Positions 11,502 to 23,360 are shown, numbered from the stretch's first letter. The stretch: 64,000 nucleotides of DNA from Asterella californica (GCA_036924285.1 JAYKYS010000006.1:26634001-26698000), one strand, 5' to 3'. Made by a program: numbers and translations. Notes: generated by a model not told the origin, from the sequence alone.

Positions 11502-12045
11502 TAAGAGATTTTGGATTAATGATGTCGCACTATAAGGCTTATGTGCATCAAATACTTGTCATTCTTTAGTTGCTGAGTTCCACGACACTCGGATCAACCA
11601 CCCTCCTCTCTGCATATGAGTAAGGACTGATTTCTGTTCCGATATTGTGAAGAGGAAGAAGGTATATGCAATCACGTTCATGAAATGTTTTTCTAGCATT
11701 AATTTGAACTCTGAATTTTGGCAGCTTATCAAACTCTATACACACTCAAGAACTGTCGATGAGAGTCACCTCGAACCTCCACTCTCTATGACATATTTGG
11801 TGCGACTTCATAAAAATACACGTGATCGATCATATGCTTCACTTTTGATACATTGCTGCACATTTCTCCTCCGTGCACTTACAGACATCCACAATCACAA
11901 ATCCACCCGCATTTGGATTTAAAATAGCTACATAACTCTAACCAATATGCACCAAGCTCATCTTTCAAATGTAGAAACTCATATTGTAGTAAAGTGTGCA
12001 TTCTGCTTACTGTCAATCACACTTGTGATTCACGTCTCCAAAAAC

Positions 12046-12186
12046 CTCGACCTCGCTCATCCTCTGGCTACCTCGACCTTGTCCATCCTCGCTCACCCTC
12101 GTTCTTATAATCCACTCGCTTGATCTCACTCACCTTTGTTCTTACAATTGATTCGCTCGACCTCACTCACCTTCGTTCTTACAGTT
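12046..12186 (+). repeat. degenerate tandem repeat (CTCACC...GTTCTTAC)
   Basis: Blocks such as CCTCGACCT, CTCACTCACC and CGTTCTTAC recur four or more times with spacing of roughly 35-50 bases. No coding content is seen. Confidence 0.6.
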
Positions 12187-13089
12187 AAACTCTCTTTCAA
12201 TGCTCTTAGAATCGACTCTCCTTTCGACTCTCTTTCTCTGCTGTTCGATCTGGCTCTCCTTCAACTGACAGTGCACTCCATGCCTCATTTCACTTACCTA
12301 AATATCCAGTCAGCATGTGTTCTTAGCCACGCACTCAAAGACGTTTCCATGTCAGACTGTAACACCATATTGACAGTCGCTGACTGTTTGTAACCGGTAA
12401 AGAGTCTTGTGAAGTTCGGTTTAACACGCGCGAGGCCTGACAAGCAAGTATTATCGCGCAAAGGGCCTATAAAGTAAATAACCGCATTCCCCGCATCTAG
12501 TTGTCTTTTGTTCTGTCTTTCTTTCAGGTTTAAACTAACCCTCTGCAAGGTTCAAACGAACTCCCTAGAACTCAGATGTGGTGAATGCATAATCCACCAT
12601 CCAACACTCCGATGAAATTACTTCCGCAATGACCAACCTGACAAAGTGGACCCAACGATCCAGTAGGATTCCAACCACGAGACAGAATTCTATCTTGTCT
12701 CTTCTGGTTTACATGAAGACAAATAGGAAGGAGATCTTTACTCCTTCGGCAAACATGACGTCAGTCGTATGACAGAAGGATCCAGGAAACCGCCACAGAA
12801 GCCAAGTGTGCCTGTCTGAAGATGAATTTGAAAACATATAAAGAGCAAAAGGGGGTGGAAGGAACCAAACTTTGTCAAAAGTAGAACTTTCCGGAACTTG
12901 CCATTCATCTACGAAACAGGAGCTATCACATTCTCCATACGTAGTGGGTGCGAACTTTCAGCACCAAAAGCGCGTGAGTCCAGGTAGACTAGCACTGACC
13001 TTGTCAGGTCACTGCAGTGAATCTTTGAGTCATCCTTACTGTCGTAGTCTTGAAGAACATCCATATACGCGAACGAGAGGAAGGCATCT

Positions 13090-16020
13090 AGTTGTAGTTA
13101 GTTCATTCTTGAGGAGAGGGAAATCATAACTCGCCTCATACATGTGCCAGTTCCCAAAGTTTCGCTCCAATCCCAAGTCACCCTCGAAGCTCGCAGCCGG
13201 GGAGGCCGTTTTCACCTGGTCGTACTGTCAAAAAGGCCCGCTAGCGCTGTTCGTTTGTTCAGGGCCTTCCTACATGTACATAATCTAGTTGTGCCACTCA
13301 GGGAAAGAAAGTCTGTATGCATTTACATTCTTTGGAGTCACACTGAGTGGGTCAGTGAATCAGGGGACGGCCCAGAACATCACGAAGTAGATCGACGATC
13401 TCAAATACTGAAAGTTGATTCGGCCGGCTGGTTCAGACTGCCTAACGTAGAGAATTCAAGAAAGTAGTTTAAGAAATATCTTGTGTTCAAGATTTGTCTT
13501 CTCACTTTTGCCAAGATTGTTCCGCACTTAACGCAATGGCTACTCCTGTTATGGTCTTTAGCAAGAAGGAGAAGTGCTTTTCTTCTTGAATCTACTACTA
13601 CTGGTTGAATTTTCAGCCTATGTCCAGCAGCCAAGCTGCATGCAGTGCTAGGGAATGGGATAGGATAGCAGCAAAACCAAAAATGACGTTGATGGGAGGC
13701 AGGTCTGGGGTCGGTTTGGTCCAACTTAGTTGGATGTTTTTGCAGTGGACCCCGTGTGACAATTTAGTCACGTTGAAGATAGAGTTCACTCGTCGCTATT
13801 TGTCGTTTGATTCCTCTGTTCCTATCCTAGTATAGTATAGTATGACGCTAAAGGGGCCAGGCTCACGCAACAAAGTCTGATGATAAAGATTCGACGAGCT
13901 ATCACTGGTGCCGACTCTGGACATCTTTTATCATAGATATTCCGATCAGAAAAAGGGAGTGGCGTCATCGCTTTCCGCCACTTTAGTTAAAGCAGGTTGT
14001 ACCACATTTCGTGCATTTACCAGAGCATAGATGTGGTGTTATGCATTACCAGATCACTTGTAGTAATACTGGAGGTTTAATTTGTCCATAAAATGAGGGA
14101 GGATGGGAAACGATGTACCATTTAAAGGACAAAAATTGAAGATAATTCGTATATCTCCTCCATTGAGTAAACTATTGTTTTCAAAAATTTTAGCATATAT
14201 GAACTTAAAAATTAATTTCTGTATAACGTTTAAATTTCTTCACAAATGTGGTGTTATGCTCTACCAGAGCATTTGTAGTCATACTCGGGGTTTAATTTGT
14301 TCATAAAATGGAGGAGGATGAGGAAATAATATATCATTTAAAGGACAGAAAATCATAGAAACTCGTATATCTCCTCTATTGAGTAACCCATTGTTTTCAG
14401 AACTTTTATCATGTATGAACTTAAAAAGTATTTTCTGCATCACGTTTAAATTTCTCCGTAAATATGGTGTCATGAGTTATCATAGCACTTTTAATACTAA
14501 GTAGTTTGTTTTGACATGAATTATAACTTGTAAAACTTTTGAAACTTGAATGCTTTAGTTTGATTCCTTATTTTACAAATTTCCAAGTTGGGATGAAGAA
14601 GTAGTCATCAAAATCATTTTCTGCGTACCTATTAAATTTGTGCATAACAGTTTAAAGTTTCTGCATAACCGTTTAATTTGTCCATAAAGTGGAGGAGTAG
14701 GAGCAAACGGTATACCGTTTAAATAACAAAAAATCAAAGAAACTCGTATATCTCAACCCATTGTTTTCTGAACATTTATCATGTATGAACTCAGAACTTG
14801 TCAAGAAAGTTTGGATACATTTCCTTATTCCATAAAAAAGCAGCTGAAAAACTTGATAATTGATCTCTTTCAGGAGTAATACGAAGGTAATTCTTGGTCA
14901 AATAAATTACGACTATTTTTTTCTAGTGTAGAATCTCTTCTTACAGTTATAATAGTTACTTATGAAACTAACATTTGTACAGTGGTTTAAAAAGCATTTA
15001 ACTTGGTAATCTCATTTCTATCTAGTAATTTGCAACTCATCAAAATTATTACATCATCTTTTACATGATATAGCGAGAGAGGAAAATGAAAAACCGTTTA
15101 AAATTTATCACCTAACTCTTTGACACTAAATCCATTTTTTGACAAGACAGCAAACTGATCTTATGGCGAGTGACTGAAACCACATGACTTATAGGTTCTA
15201 TTTAGAAGCTCCGGCATGTCATAGGCAGTTAACCCCTCAATATTTATACTTAAAAATAATATTTTGATTTAAAAATATTTATATTTAAAAATAAAACACT
15301 TACAAGAATTCCACTAACACTTCTTGAAGAGCTGATAATCTGAAAGTAATAAATAAGTACACAAGTTCGATGCTAACTGTAGTGTTTGTCCAATCGCGTT
15401 TTGTAGACTTTTTGTCTTCTTCCATGTTTGTCTTTTTATTCTGTCGGGCCAAAAATTCACTTTGGATGCATATTTATAATTAAAACTCACAGCGGAATTG
15501 GACAAAAAACAAATAAGAGACACCTACGGTCATTTTGAGAAAACATCCATGTTTTCTTGATCGGAACTAAAATCTTAGTAAATATTCTTTGTTCACAAAC
15601 GAGTCTCATAGCTAGAACTCTTGGTAAATATTTATAGTACCACCCTTCACTATTGAAAGAAATAGTTATGGCTTCACTACACCACTCTTCAGTATCGAGC
15701 ATGTAAGATGCTTCTTTACACGTAGACTTGATAGTACGTGTAAGGTCTTTATTGCAACACCCTTCAATGTAAAACGTGTAAAGCTCTTACAAAGCACAGA
15801 GATTTCTCTTCTGTTCCTGTGCTAGACGTGTGAGGGGAGACAAGGATAGGAGATTTCCGGTGAGAGCCGTCTGGAGGGTGGGGGTCTGTGATAGTCGAGG
15901 GAGAATCCAACATTAGTCGCCGTCAAGCGAGAATGTCAGACTTCCCAAGAACCGAGTTTGAAGAAGTTCCACCGCAATCAGATCCAAAAGATGATATCAT
16001 GAACACAATATATACTGTGT
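13090..16020 (+). repeat. long dispersed repeat D, copy 1
   Basis: From GTAGTTAGTTCATTC near 13092 to about 16000 this stretch matches 61277-64000 in the same orientation, and 47000 down to 44525 in inverted orientation. It has no recognisable protein domain. Two opposed short ORFs (13605-13835 plus, 13401-13724 minus) are kept in all three copies, but this may only reflect overall identity. It holds an internal tandem array of about 215 bp (14048-14480) and very AT-rich tracts. Upstream of 13090 the homology stops, while the other copies continue, so this copy seems truncated at that end. It could be a long LTR or the non-coding part of a non-autonomous element. Confidence 0.8.
14048..14480 (+). 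repeat. tandem ~215-bp units inside repeat D
   Basis: ACCAGAKCAYTTGTAGT followed by GGTTTAATTTG and an ATATCTCCTC block recurs at 14048 and 14263, and more weakly near 14477 and 14680. Comparable units occur at about 45000-45710 in the inverted copy (more copies) and at 62280-62530 (fewer), so copy number varies between members. Confidence 0.7.
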
Positions 16021-16029
16021 ATGCATGCA

Positions 16030-16265
16030 GATAGTGAGGAAGAGTAGATAAGGAGAACAGACGAGTGATCGTGTTTACATGCCGTTAGTGAGGAAGAGTA
16101 GATAAAGAGAACAGACGAGTGATTGCGTCTATTGTTCAAGATCATTTTTTGGCCGCAAGAATCTCTGTCTATGTGCCGATAGTGAAGAAGAGTAGATAAG
16201 GAGAACAGACGAGCGGTCGTGTTTGTTTTTCAAGATCATTTTTTGATCGCAAGGATCTCTGTCTA
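16030..16265 (+). repeat. tandem array of AGTGAGGAAGAGTAGATAA units
   Basis: The block starting GATAGTGAGGAAGAGTAG occurs at 16030, 16084 and 16178. The last two units also carry CAAGATCATTTTTTG and ATCTCTGTCTAT with a 94-bp period. It lies at the right edge of repeat D copy 1. Confidence 0.85.
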
Positions 16266-16269
16266 TATG

Positions 16270-17860
16270 AATTTCACAGTGAGTTAGGAATGGATTTCCA
16301 TCTTGTCTAGAGATGGAGTGTTTATAGTACAGAAGAGTTGATCAGTTAGCTACGTATTTATTTAAGATGTTCTTTGGAGTTATTATCATCTTTTCTAGCA
16401 CAAGGAGTAGATGGCTATGTTTTTCCAAGGTTAATTCGTGCGTAGTCTTAGGAGATTTCTCTTACAGGAAGACTATCAAGCTTCAATGTTTGCTTCAGTT
16501 TTACCAAGACACGAGCAATCACCTCCCTGTCCAGAGAGAAACTAGAATAGAACATGAAGTGCGCAGAACTCATAAGATAATACGCATTCCTTCCAGCGTG
16601 GAAGAAAATCTTACAAGATTGACTGTTTAAATGTTAAACTCACAAATTGAACGTCTGTGATCCTAGAGCATCTTATGATAGGATTTTCCAAGCCCGTCCA
16701 GCAGGCGTATCCAAAGATGAGCATCACTTATATGGAAAAAATATCTTGCATAATTCCATTCCAAGTAGCACTTGACGCACACCAGAATCTTTGAAGAGTT
16801 CAAAGTTGGTTTGAGAGAGACGAAGAAGTCCATGCTTTATTAACGCGGTCATCTTCATCCTTACGGGAGAGAAAAGATATCATCAAAGAGTACAAGAGAC
16901 AGCGAGAACCAAGACTCGAGAATCTCCAGTTCATGCTACATGGAAGTATACAAGCATTAGATGGTATGTGGAAAAGATATACTCTTAGTGATTTGTAAAT
17001 TATCTAAAGCACGGTGGAGGTAAGAAGATTAGTACAGACTATCTTTCAGTCATAGAGACAGAACCGATCATCTTTTTTGAAAAATGTTTTCTGATTTTGT
17101 AGCTATAGAGAATCGTCCGATTGTAGCTCCCGGTAGATCTGTAAATGATGCAAAGTGTACGAATGATAGTTCTTTAAATGCAAGATGTGATGAATTATTA
17201 CGCCTCTCGATATCAGAAAAACTAATTGTAGCGCTTATGGCTATTACGTCCCTAAAGACAACGCAAGATCTTATTTCAAGAGAGCAGCTTATAAAATTAC
17301 AAGTATCCGCAAAAACGATTAGAGTCATCAAACTAGGAAAGGCTAGACCATTCATCCATGCTTCTCTCGTAAGTAGAGTCAAGATCAAACCTTTCGAGTC
17401 TTGGATCATACGCTTTACAACACTCTTACAGAGTGACAAGAGATTGATGAATATGTATGTCCCAAAGGCTCATCTAGACGAACTCGATCATCTACAAGTC
17501 AAATGCGTCAAAATGATACACTCTTCTTTTATTCTAATCTCTTTCGAAGTCTTATTTGCATTTCTCTTTGGCTATTGTTTATAAAAAGATAGTTACTGAA
17601 CACTGCAGTGCAATGAGGTACTGTGTTCACAGCGATACCTTCTCGAATTACCTCGAGTTTATTTGTTAATTCAGACTTCATCCTGTATAACTTCTTGTAC
17701 TCCATTGCTTACACACGTCCCTCTCTCGCTACACTCGATGGATGAACCTAACGGTACACAAAGTCGAGCTGCCACCTGCAATACAAATGGTACATCATGG
17801 GATACATTCGTGAATACTGATTTTGAGCAGGTGGATATAGTCTCACAATATTTAATAGAA
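16270..17860. other. unassigned region with several medium ORFs
   Basis: Plus-strand ORFs occur at 16367-16630 (87 codons) and 17084-17584 (166 codons). An open frame near 16810-16998 reads ...RERKDIIKEYKRQREP... and stops at 16998. They are in the same orientation as repeat D and could be the decayed coding part of that element, but no domain is recognisable. No LTR or host exon is evident. Confidence 0.3.
17084..17584 (+). CDS. hypothetical 166-residue ORF
   Basis: An uninterrupted frame whose product is mixed alpha-helical in composition, with ENRPIVAPGRS near the N terminus and a hydrophobic C-terminal stretch (residues about 146-166) that could be a membrane segment. I do not recognise the family. 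It is followed after about 280 bp by the gag of family B and preceded by repeat D. A 123-codon ORF lies on the opposite strand, so the open frame may be chance. If real it may belong to the element carrying repeat D. Confidence 0.25.
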   Translation: MFSDFVAIENRPIVAPGRSVNDAKCTNDSSLNARCDELLRLSISEKLIVALMAITSLKTTQDLISREQLIKLQVSAKTIRVIKLGKARPFIHASLVSRVKIKPFESWIIRFTTLLQSDKRLMNMYVPKAHLDELDHLQVKCVKMIHSSFILISFEVLFAFLFGYCL

Positions 17861-17862
17861 AT

Positions 17863-20218
17863 TTGTTGATGACAGTTGGTAGTAGTTGCAATCTTTCTGT
17901 GTGGATTCTACAATCAGCATTAACTAAGTGTCTTTCAACTAGTAGTTCAGGTGGGTTGCCGAAGGTGCAGTTGGATCCGGCGACTACATCGATGTTCCAA
18001 GCTTTCACTATGTTCTTACGGCAGCAACAGTCTGATGAGCGGAAGGAAGCTTTGGCAACAAAGGTGTTACAAGCGATGGTCAGCAGGATTGACTAGTTTG
18101 ATGAGAGAGATGTCTCAAGATATTTGAGGCATTTATGTGAAAGAGATGGAGCTGAACCGGATCTCAGAAGATGAGATGATTGAGACGTTTGAGTTAGCAG
18201 CAGCTCCAGAGATTAGAGATCATGTTAAAATGCTAACGAAGCATTTTAACAAGGACTGGGAGACGTTTGCTCGTGCTTTGATGGATGAGTACTTCTTGGA
18301 GGACTCTGATCGAGTCACCAAGAAGTCATTCTTGGAGTGGGTTGAGCAACCGAGGAAGAGTTTACAAGCTACAGAGTTGCTCAGGGAGTTTGAGAAGCAG
18401 TTTTCACGGCTGACCAGGATGGAGAAGTTGACGTCGCAGTCCAACAAGATAGAGCTTTTTCTTCGAGCTACATATGAGAAGTTGCAAGAGAAGCTAGAGG
18501 TACTTCTGGAAGACCGGGAGGAGGACGATGGATTGACCAGTAGTTGGAAGAAGGTTGAAGAAGCTGTTGGTATGCTCACCAAGAGAGAGCGGAGACGAGA
18601 GAAAGTTTCCGTTAGGAGATTGACACCAGCACCAACTGCTGTAGAACCTGTTCATGTAGTCCGACCAGTGATTCTTGTTGCTAGACAGGTAGTACCAGTT
18701 GCTCCAGCTGTTCCAGTTGTTCAGGCACCTGTAGTATCTCTGAAGAAGGATGATTCAAACCTTGAGGAGATTTTGCTTGGAACGCGAGACCTCCATATCA
18801 AGCTCACAAGATTGGAAGAGAAGGGGTCTACAAGCGGAGCAAGATCGGTTGAGAAGCAAGGCTGGATCCAACGATGTATCTGGTGCGATGGTACTGCTCA
18901 TCCGCGCAGAGATTGCAAGGAGTTCACTGGTATTTTGCAGCAAGGAGTGATCTTCTGGAAGGATGGGAAGGTAGCGTTGAGGGATACTGGTGCACTTCTT
19001 CAGACCAACTTTGGTAGAGGAGGGATGAAGAAGTTGGTTGAGGACCACCTATCAGCGCAAGCAGTTGCAATGGTGAAAGCTGGAACCTATGGCACGAGAG
19101 TTGAGGATCAAGCCGAGAGAGGTTTTAACGGGCAAGTTGAGCCGAGTAGATTGTGGTCATCTGCCATCTCCATGAAATAGAAAGGGAAGATGGCACGTGA
19201 GACGTTGCTGAGAACAGCTGCTACGATCCAGAAGGATAATGGATGAGAGGATCCGATAGAAGCTCTATCGATGCATGCGTACATCGTCAAGAACCAACAC
19301 GAAGCGTTGTTGGAAGAGAAGAGAAGGCGAGATTCAGAGGATGCAAGAGAAGGAACTTCTTCCAAGAGACAGACTCGAAGGGAGAAGGTTTGTCAAGAGC
19401 TTCGGGATGCAGGAGCTCAAGATCTACCGATGGATGATGCTCGTTCTCCATCAAAGAAAAGAGTGAAGGAGAAAGATAAACCGGCTGCATACAAACTACA
19501 GTCGGACATCGAAGCTTCGACAGACTTGAAGGGAGTCTTGGAAGATCACATTCTAAATGCGAAGGTGGAGTTTACCTTGAAGAAAGTGTTGGGCATTGCT
19601 AAGCGTGAGTTTTATGATGTCATTATCGATGTCATCAAACAGAAGCGACAGATTACGGATGAGACTGGTTTATCGCATGCCTTGGATACTAGGATGTCTG
19701 TGGATGAGGAGAGAGAGTTTGTAAAGTGCAGTGTTTATTCTTCAGAGGAGGAAAGAGATCGAAGACGCATGGTACATTTTGTGGATGAAGAGGAGGATGA
19801 GAAACAAAGCTCGAGTCATTACAGTCACAGTCACTGGGCTCGAGCTACAACAGAGACGTTGGTGAGAATCGAAGACTTAGATGAGCCGGTGGTTGCTCTG
19901 ATCGATCATGGATCAGAAATCAACATCATGTCGAAGGAGTTATACAAGAGGAAGAAGTGATCGATCGATACAGAGCATGAGTGGATCATAAGAGCAGTCA
20001 ACAACACAAGAGGAGACTTGTATGGAGCTTGTCCAGACATTAGAGTACGCGGAGGTGATGTTGCTATCGAGCAAAACTTCTTTGTTCAGGAAGCAACATC
20101 ATACTTGCTCATTTTTGGTCAGCCTTTCATCATAGCAACTCGGATGGAGACAAAGGTACTGAACGACGGATCTGCTTATGCTAGGATCCGAAGTCAAGAT
20201 GAGAAGAGAGCGGTATAG
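17863..20218 (+). pseudogene. gypsy family B gag and protease, decayed
   Basis: The N-terminal gag piece (17863-18096, ending MVSRID) stops just before a FDERDVSRYLR motif, and the frame then shifts. The main gag part (18137-19180) contains a helical capsid-like region, a Pro/Val-rich linker and a CCHC zinc knuckle (CIWCDGTAHPRRDC, about 18875-18916). The same frame continues past TAG at 19178-19180 and a TGA near 19242 into a Lys/Glu-rich spacer and an aspartic protease active site (LIDHGSEINIMS, about 19894-19932). It then passes TGA 19958-19960 to a flap-like region (SYLLIFGQPFI) ending at TAG 20216-20218. The canonical DTG/DSG is DHG here. No 5' LTR was found upstream. Confidence 0.85.
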
Positions 20219-20310
20219 TTCTTGACTGTACCGTCCAATCACGAGCGCAACTGAGATCGTTTGAGAGAGAAACCACTTCCAAGGGTGAGTGAAGAGTTCA
20301 AGGATTTTCG

Positions 20311-21326
20311 TTGAGTACCACTATAGAGCGGGATTGCGGTGGTGCGCAAGAGAAGGTACTCTCGCTTGATGGAGATAATGTCTTTTGTACAGGGTTTGTT
20401 GGGTTTTCAGAGTGTGAGATTGCTATCTACAAGAAGGTAGAAGAGCTGAGAAGAAAAGAACAAAAACATTTGCGTGGTGTTGAGTTGATGTTGAAAGAGC
20501 TAGGTGAGCTAGAAGGGGATGAATGGATTTCTGGTGTTTATGAAGAGGATGGGTTGGAAGATCCTTGGCGAGAGATCATGTCTATTGGATGGGAGGATAT
20601 GGATAAGATTGTGCAGATTCATTCAATGAGGTCTATTCTGTGATCGAATCATTCCGTGCACATGAGGTTCGAGTTGAGACGAAGTACAAGACCGTGGATA
20701 AGAAGGTAAAGCCAGTTGCTGGTCCCTTGCCGGAAGACACTAACCAACAAATAGATCGAGCTTCAAGGGAGAAGAGTTTGAGAGATCCTGCAATGATAGG
20801 ACACAAGTTCACAGAGAAGACCCTTGAAGAGTTGAAGATTGGATCTGATGGATCTCTTCTATCAGAAGAGAAGATGTGCTTCAAGGAGATGCTTTCACGA
20901 CATGAGAAAGCATTTGCCTTTGAGCCACATGAGATTGGATGTGTAGATCCGTACGTTGTTACCCCGATGGTTATCTTCACGATACCACATGTGCCATGGT
21001 ATCTGAGACCAATTCCAGTACCGCAGGCTCACTTGCCTAAACTAGTGGAGTTGCTGAAGGAGGAGATGCAGATGAAGATCTTGGAGCCGTTGTTTGCACC
21101 GTATTAAAGCAGATGGTTTACAGTGCCTAAGAAGAATGGGTCGCTGCGATTCATCCAAGACATACAACCGATGGACGCAATAACAATCAGAAATGCTGGA
21201 GTGGGACCGATTGTGGATGAGTTTGCTGAAGCGTTTGCAGGAAGAGCAATTTACTCAATGGGAGATCTTTACTCATGGTATGATCAGTTTCAACTAGCGG
21301 AGGAGAGCAGAAGCTTCACGACATGA
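20311..21326 (+). pseudogene. gypsy family B pol, protease-RT linker and RT start
   Basis: Two frames: 20311-20643 (Glu-rich linker) and 20640-21326, with a TAA at 21105-21107. The second holds the start of RT: RPIPVPQAHLPKLVELLKEE, then FTVPKKNGSLRFIQDIQP and YSMGDLYSWYDQFQLAEE. There the RT ends abruptly: the palm YxDD, connection, RNase H and first integrase blocks are missing. Sequence goes straight into the integrase C-terminal part near 21310. Confidence 0.85.
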
Positions 21327-22082
21327 GGCTCGTGAATTCTTTGCAAGGTGTGGGGTGAGGTTGTCCCTGACAACTGCTTACAACCCCGAAGGGAATGCCA
21401 AGAGTAGACGTGGTCATCCACCCATTGTGAAGGCTTTGGTGAAGGCTTGCAACGGGAGGGTGCACGAGTGGCCTCGACTCTTATCATTTGCGTTATGGGC
21501 AGATCGAACGATGCATAGCTCGGTGACAAGTTACATGCCGGTGGAACTCACACATGTCAGAAACCTATCATGCCGATTGAAGAACACATTTTGACATGGA
21601 GTGTGTTACCTTGGGAAGACAATCTGACTAAGGAAGAGCTTCTTGCTATTCCAATTAGGCAGTTAGAGAGAAGACATGAGAATATCCAAGCTGCTTTGGA
21701 TAGGTTACGAGAAGCACGGTTGAAGAACAAGGTCAGATTTGATCAGCGATATCGTTTGAGATCTAGGGAAATCAAGGAAGGTGATTGGGTGTTAGTTTAT
21801 GACAACAGTCTAGACAGCCAGCATAGTGCACTCCGGAAGTTTTCCATGCGATGGTTTGGTCCGTATATGGTGAAGAAGGTTCATGACAATACAACTTACG
21901 CCCTGCAAGAGTTGGATGGAACGAGCTTGAAGGTACCAGTGGCAGGTAAACATGTCAAGATTTTCAAAAAGAGAGATGAGGAGGTCGATCTAGCAGATAT
22001 CTTGACGGAGTTTCAGTTTGAGGATGAGGATTATGCAGAAGACCTTGAAGGTGAGGTGCGTGCCGGTCTACTCCTTGGTTGA
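21310..22082 (+). pseudogene. gypsy family B integrase C-terminal part
   Basis: Two frames. About 21330-21594 gives the last integrase core block (SLTTAYNPEGNAKS...GHPPIVKAL, WPRLLSFALWADRT). After a frameshift near 21570, 21570-22082 gives PIEEH, a basic helical segment (RLREARLKNKVRFDQRYRL) and an SH3-like GPY/F module (RWFGPYMVKKV), ending EVRAGLLLG before the stop. The polypurine tract and LTR follow within 50 bp, so this is the natural pol end. The deleted middle of pol makes the copy non-functional. Confidence 0.88.
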
Positions 22083-22115
22083 TATCTCTGGTGCATACCA
22101 GAGGATGCACATGTT

Positions 22116-22128
22116 CAGAGGGGGTGGA
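22116..22128 (+). other. polypurine tract of gypsy family B
   Basis: CAGAGGGGGTGGA lies directly before the TGTCGTG start of the LTR, the normal site for plus-strand priming. Confidence 0.7.
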
Positions 22129-23360
22129 TGTCGTGTCGTGGACCGACTCCTATCTGAAATTCAAACTTCGATGCTTGTCGCTCCAAAGACACTCATGAGA
22201 AGACAAGCTAGGCACCAGCTTATGAGTTTTTGGCACAATTTTGGATCTCCACTTTCATCGCATCAGTAGATACAACTCCTTGTCAGCACTCCATAGACAC
22301 TTCGTCTATTTCGTTTGGACGCCTAGTGGAGAAGTTACAAGACTCGAAAGATGGAGAAAGTAAGCTAGGCCCCAGCTTACGAGCTTTTGGCACCATTTCG
22401 GATCTTCGCTTTCATCACATCAGTGGATAGAGCTCCTTGTCACCATTCCATAGGCACTTTGTCTACTTCGTTTGGACGCCTAGTGGAGAAGTTACAAGAC
22501 TCGAAAGATGGAGAAAATAAGCTAAGCCCCAGCTTACAGGCTTTTGGCACAACTTCGGATCTTCATTTTCATCACATAGATGGGTAGAGCTCATTGTCAG
22601 CTTTCCATGGGCACCTTGTTTACTTCGTTTGGACATCTTGTGAAGAAGTTATGCGACTCGAAAGAAGGAAAAATCAAGCTAGGCCCTAGTTTAATTGCTG
22701 ACTGGGTATTTGAGGCTTCAGGCGTTATATCAAAGACGCAAGGGGCCTGCTTCAATTATTCGGAGAGAACTTCGTATGTACAGAGACTGTGAAAAGGGGG
22801 CAGCTTAGGGGTTAGCTTGTGTCTGCGACCTGTCGGCGGATGGTTTGAGGATTTGGGAAGTCCAATACACGCGCGCAAGGTGTCATTGGGTTCATATCTG
22901 TGCAAGCTACGCACAGGTTAAGACGGTTTGAGAAGAGACGGATCGAGGGATCGATACTGAGAGAAATTGAGACGCAGGAAGGAGATTTGGACCGTTCTGA
23001 CCGTTCTGAAGTCCAAACTTGCTGTCCTTGGATCCATCAGGATCAGAACACCGAGTTCTACATGAAATTGAAGACGATACCAAGTTTCATCCGGCGGTTT
23101 AGGAGTTCTGAGTGAAATTGGCTCGCCAGGGAAGCGTTTGCGTCAAGTTTTTCATCGCTTGCGACCTAAAATTGAGTTGTTCTTCACGATCGGTGTGCCA
23201 AGCTCTTCGTTCTTGATGTCTACGCGACCAAAAAGTCTTCATCTACGCATAAGAGAAGACAATACGTGGATTGGATTGTTGGTTTGGGTGAGGTGAGCGA
23301 GTTTGAGCCGCAGGGAGTCCATTTACGTCAGTTTTTTGCAACATGCGACCAAATTTCTTG
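22129..23360 (+). repeat. 3' LTR of gypsy family B, truncated
   Basis: Begins TGTCGTGTCGTGGACC after the pol end and aligns with 4686 to about 5765 of the giant solo LTR, plus one extra internal tandem unit. It is cut at about 23360, where sequence changes to family A integrase (TCATCACAAGATTTGG, as at 1496-1511). The complete LTR would be about 3.7 kb, so roughly two thirds is missing. Confidence 0.85.
22224..22692 (+). repeat. three tandem ~157-bp units in LTR B
   Basis: Units start at 22224, 22381 and 22539, each with TTTTGGCACMA and GAAGTTAYRMGACTCGAAAG blocks. The first two end in a GCTAGGCCCCAGCTTA-type imperfect palindrome. The solo LTR has only two units. Confidence 0.88.

Larger units (their letters stand above)
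10431..13089. other. unassigned stretch, probably decayed retroelement sequence
   Basis: I recognise no complete gene. The left part probably continues the upstream (gag-side) region of the minus-strand gypsy relic but no motif confirms it. A short minus-strand coiled-coil-like ORF lies at 11283-11501 and a degenerate tandem array at about 12046-12186. A TGTAACACC at 12358 with TATAAAG near 12465 looks LTR-like, but I could not find a matching end. The right edge is the start of repeat D. Confidence 0.4.

Noticed and set aside
12358..13089. Possible LTR starting TGTAACACC with TATAAAG at 12465
   Set aside because: No matching CA end, second copy or target duplication was found.
16030..16265. 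CRISPR-like array
   Set aside because: Units are 54 and 94 bp apart with similar, not unique, spacers, in a plant nuclear context; ordinary tandem repeat.
22018..22792. Chain of 66-83 codon ORFs sharing EKLQDSKDGE-type sequence
   Set aside because: They are translations of the LTR B tandem units, not a repeat protein; the counterpart in the solo LTR is not kept open in the same way.
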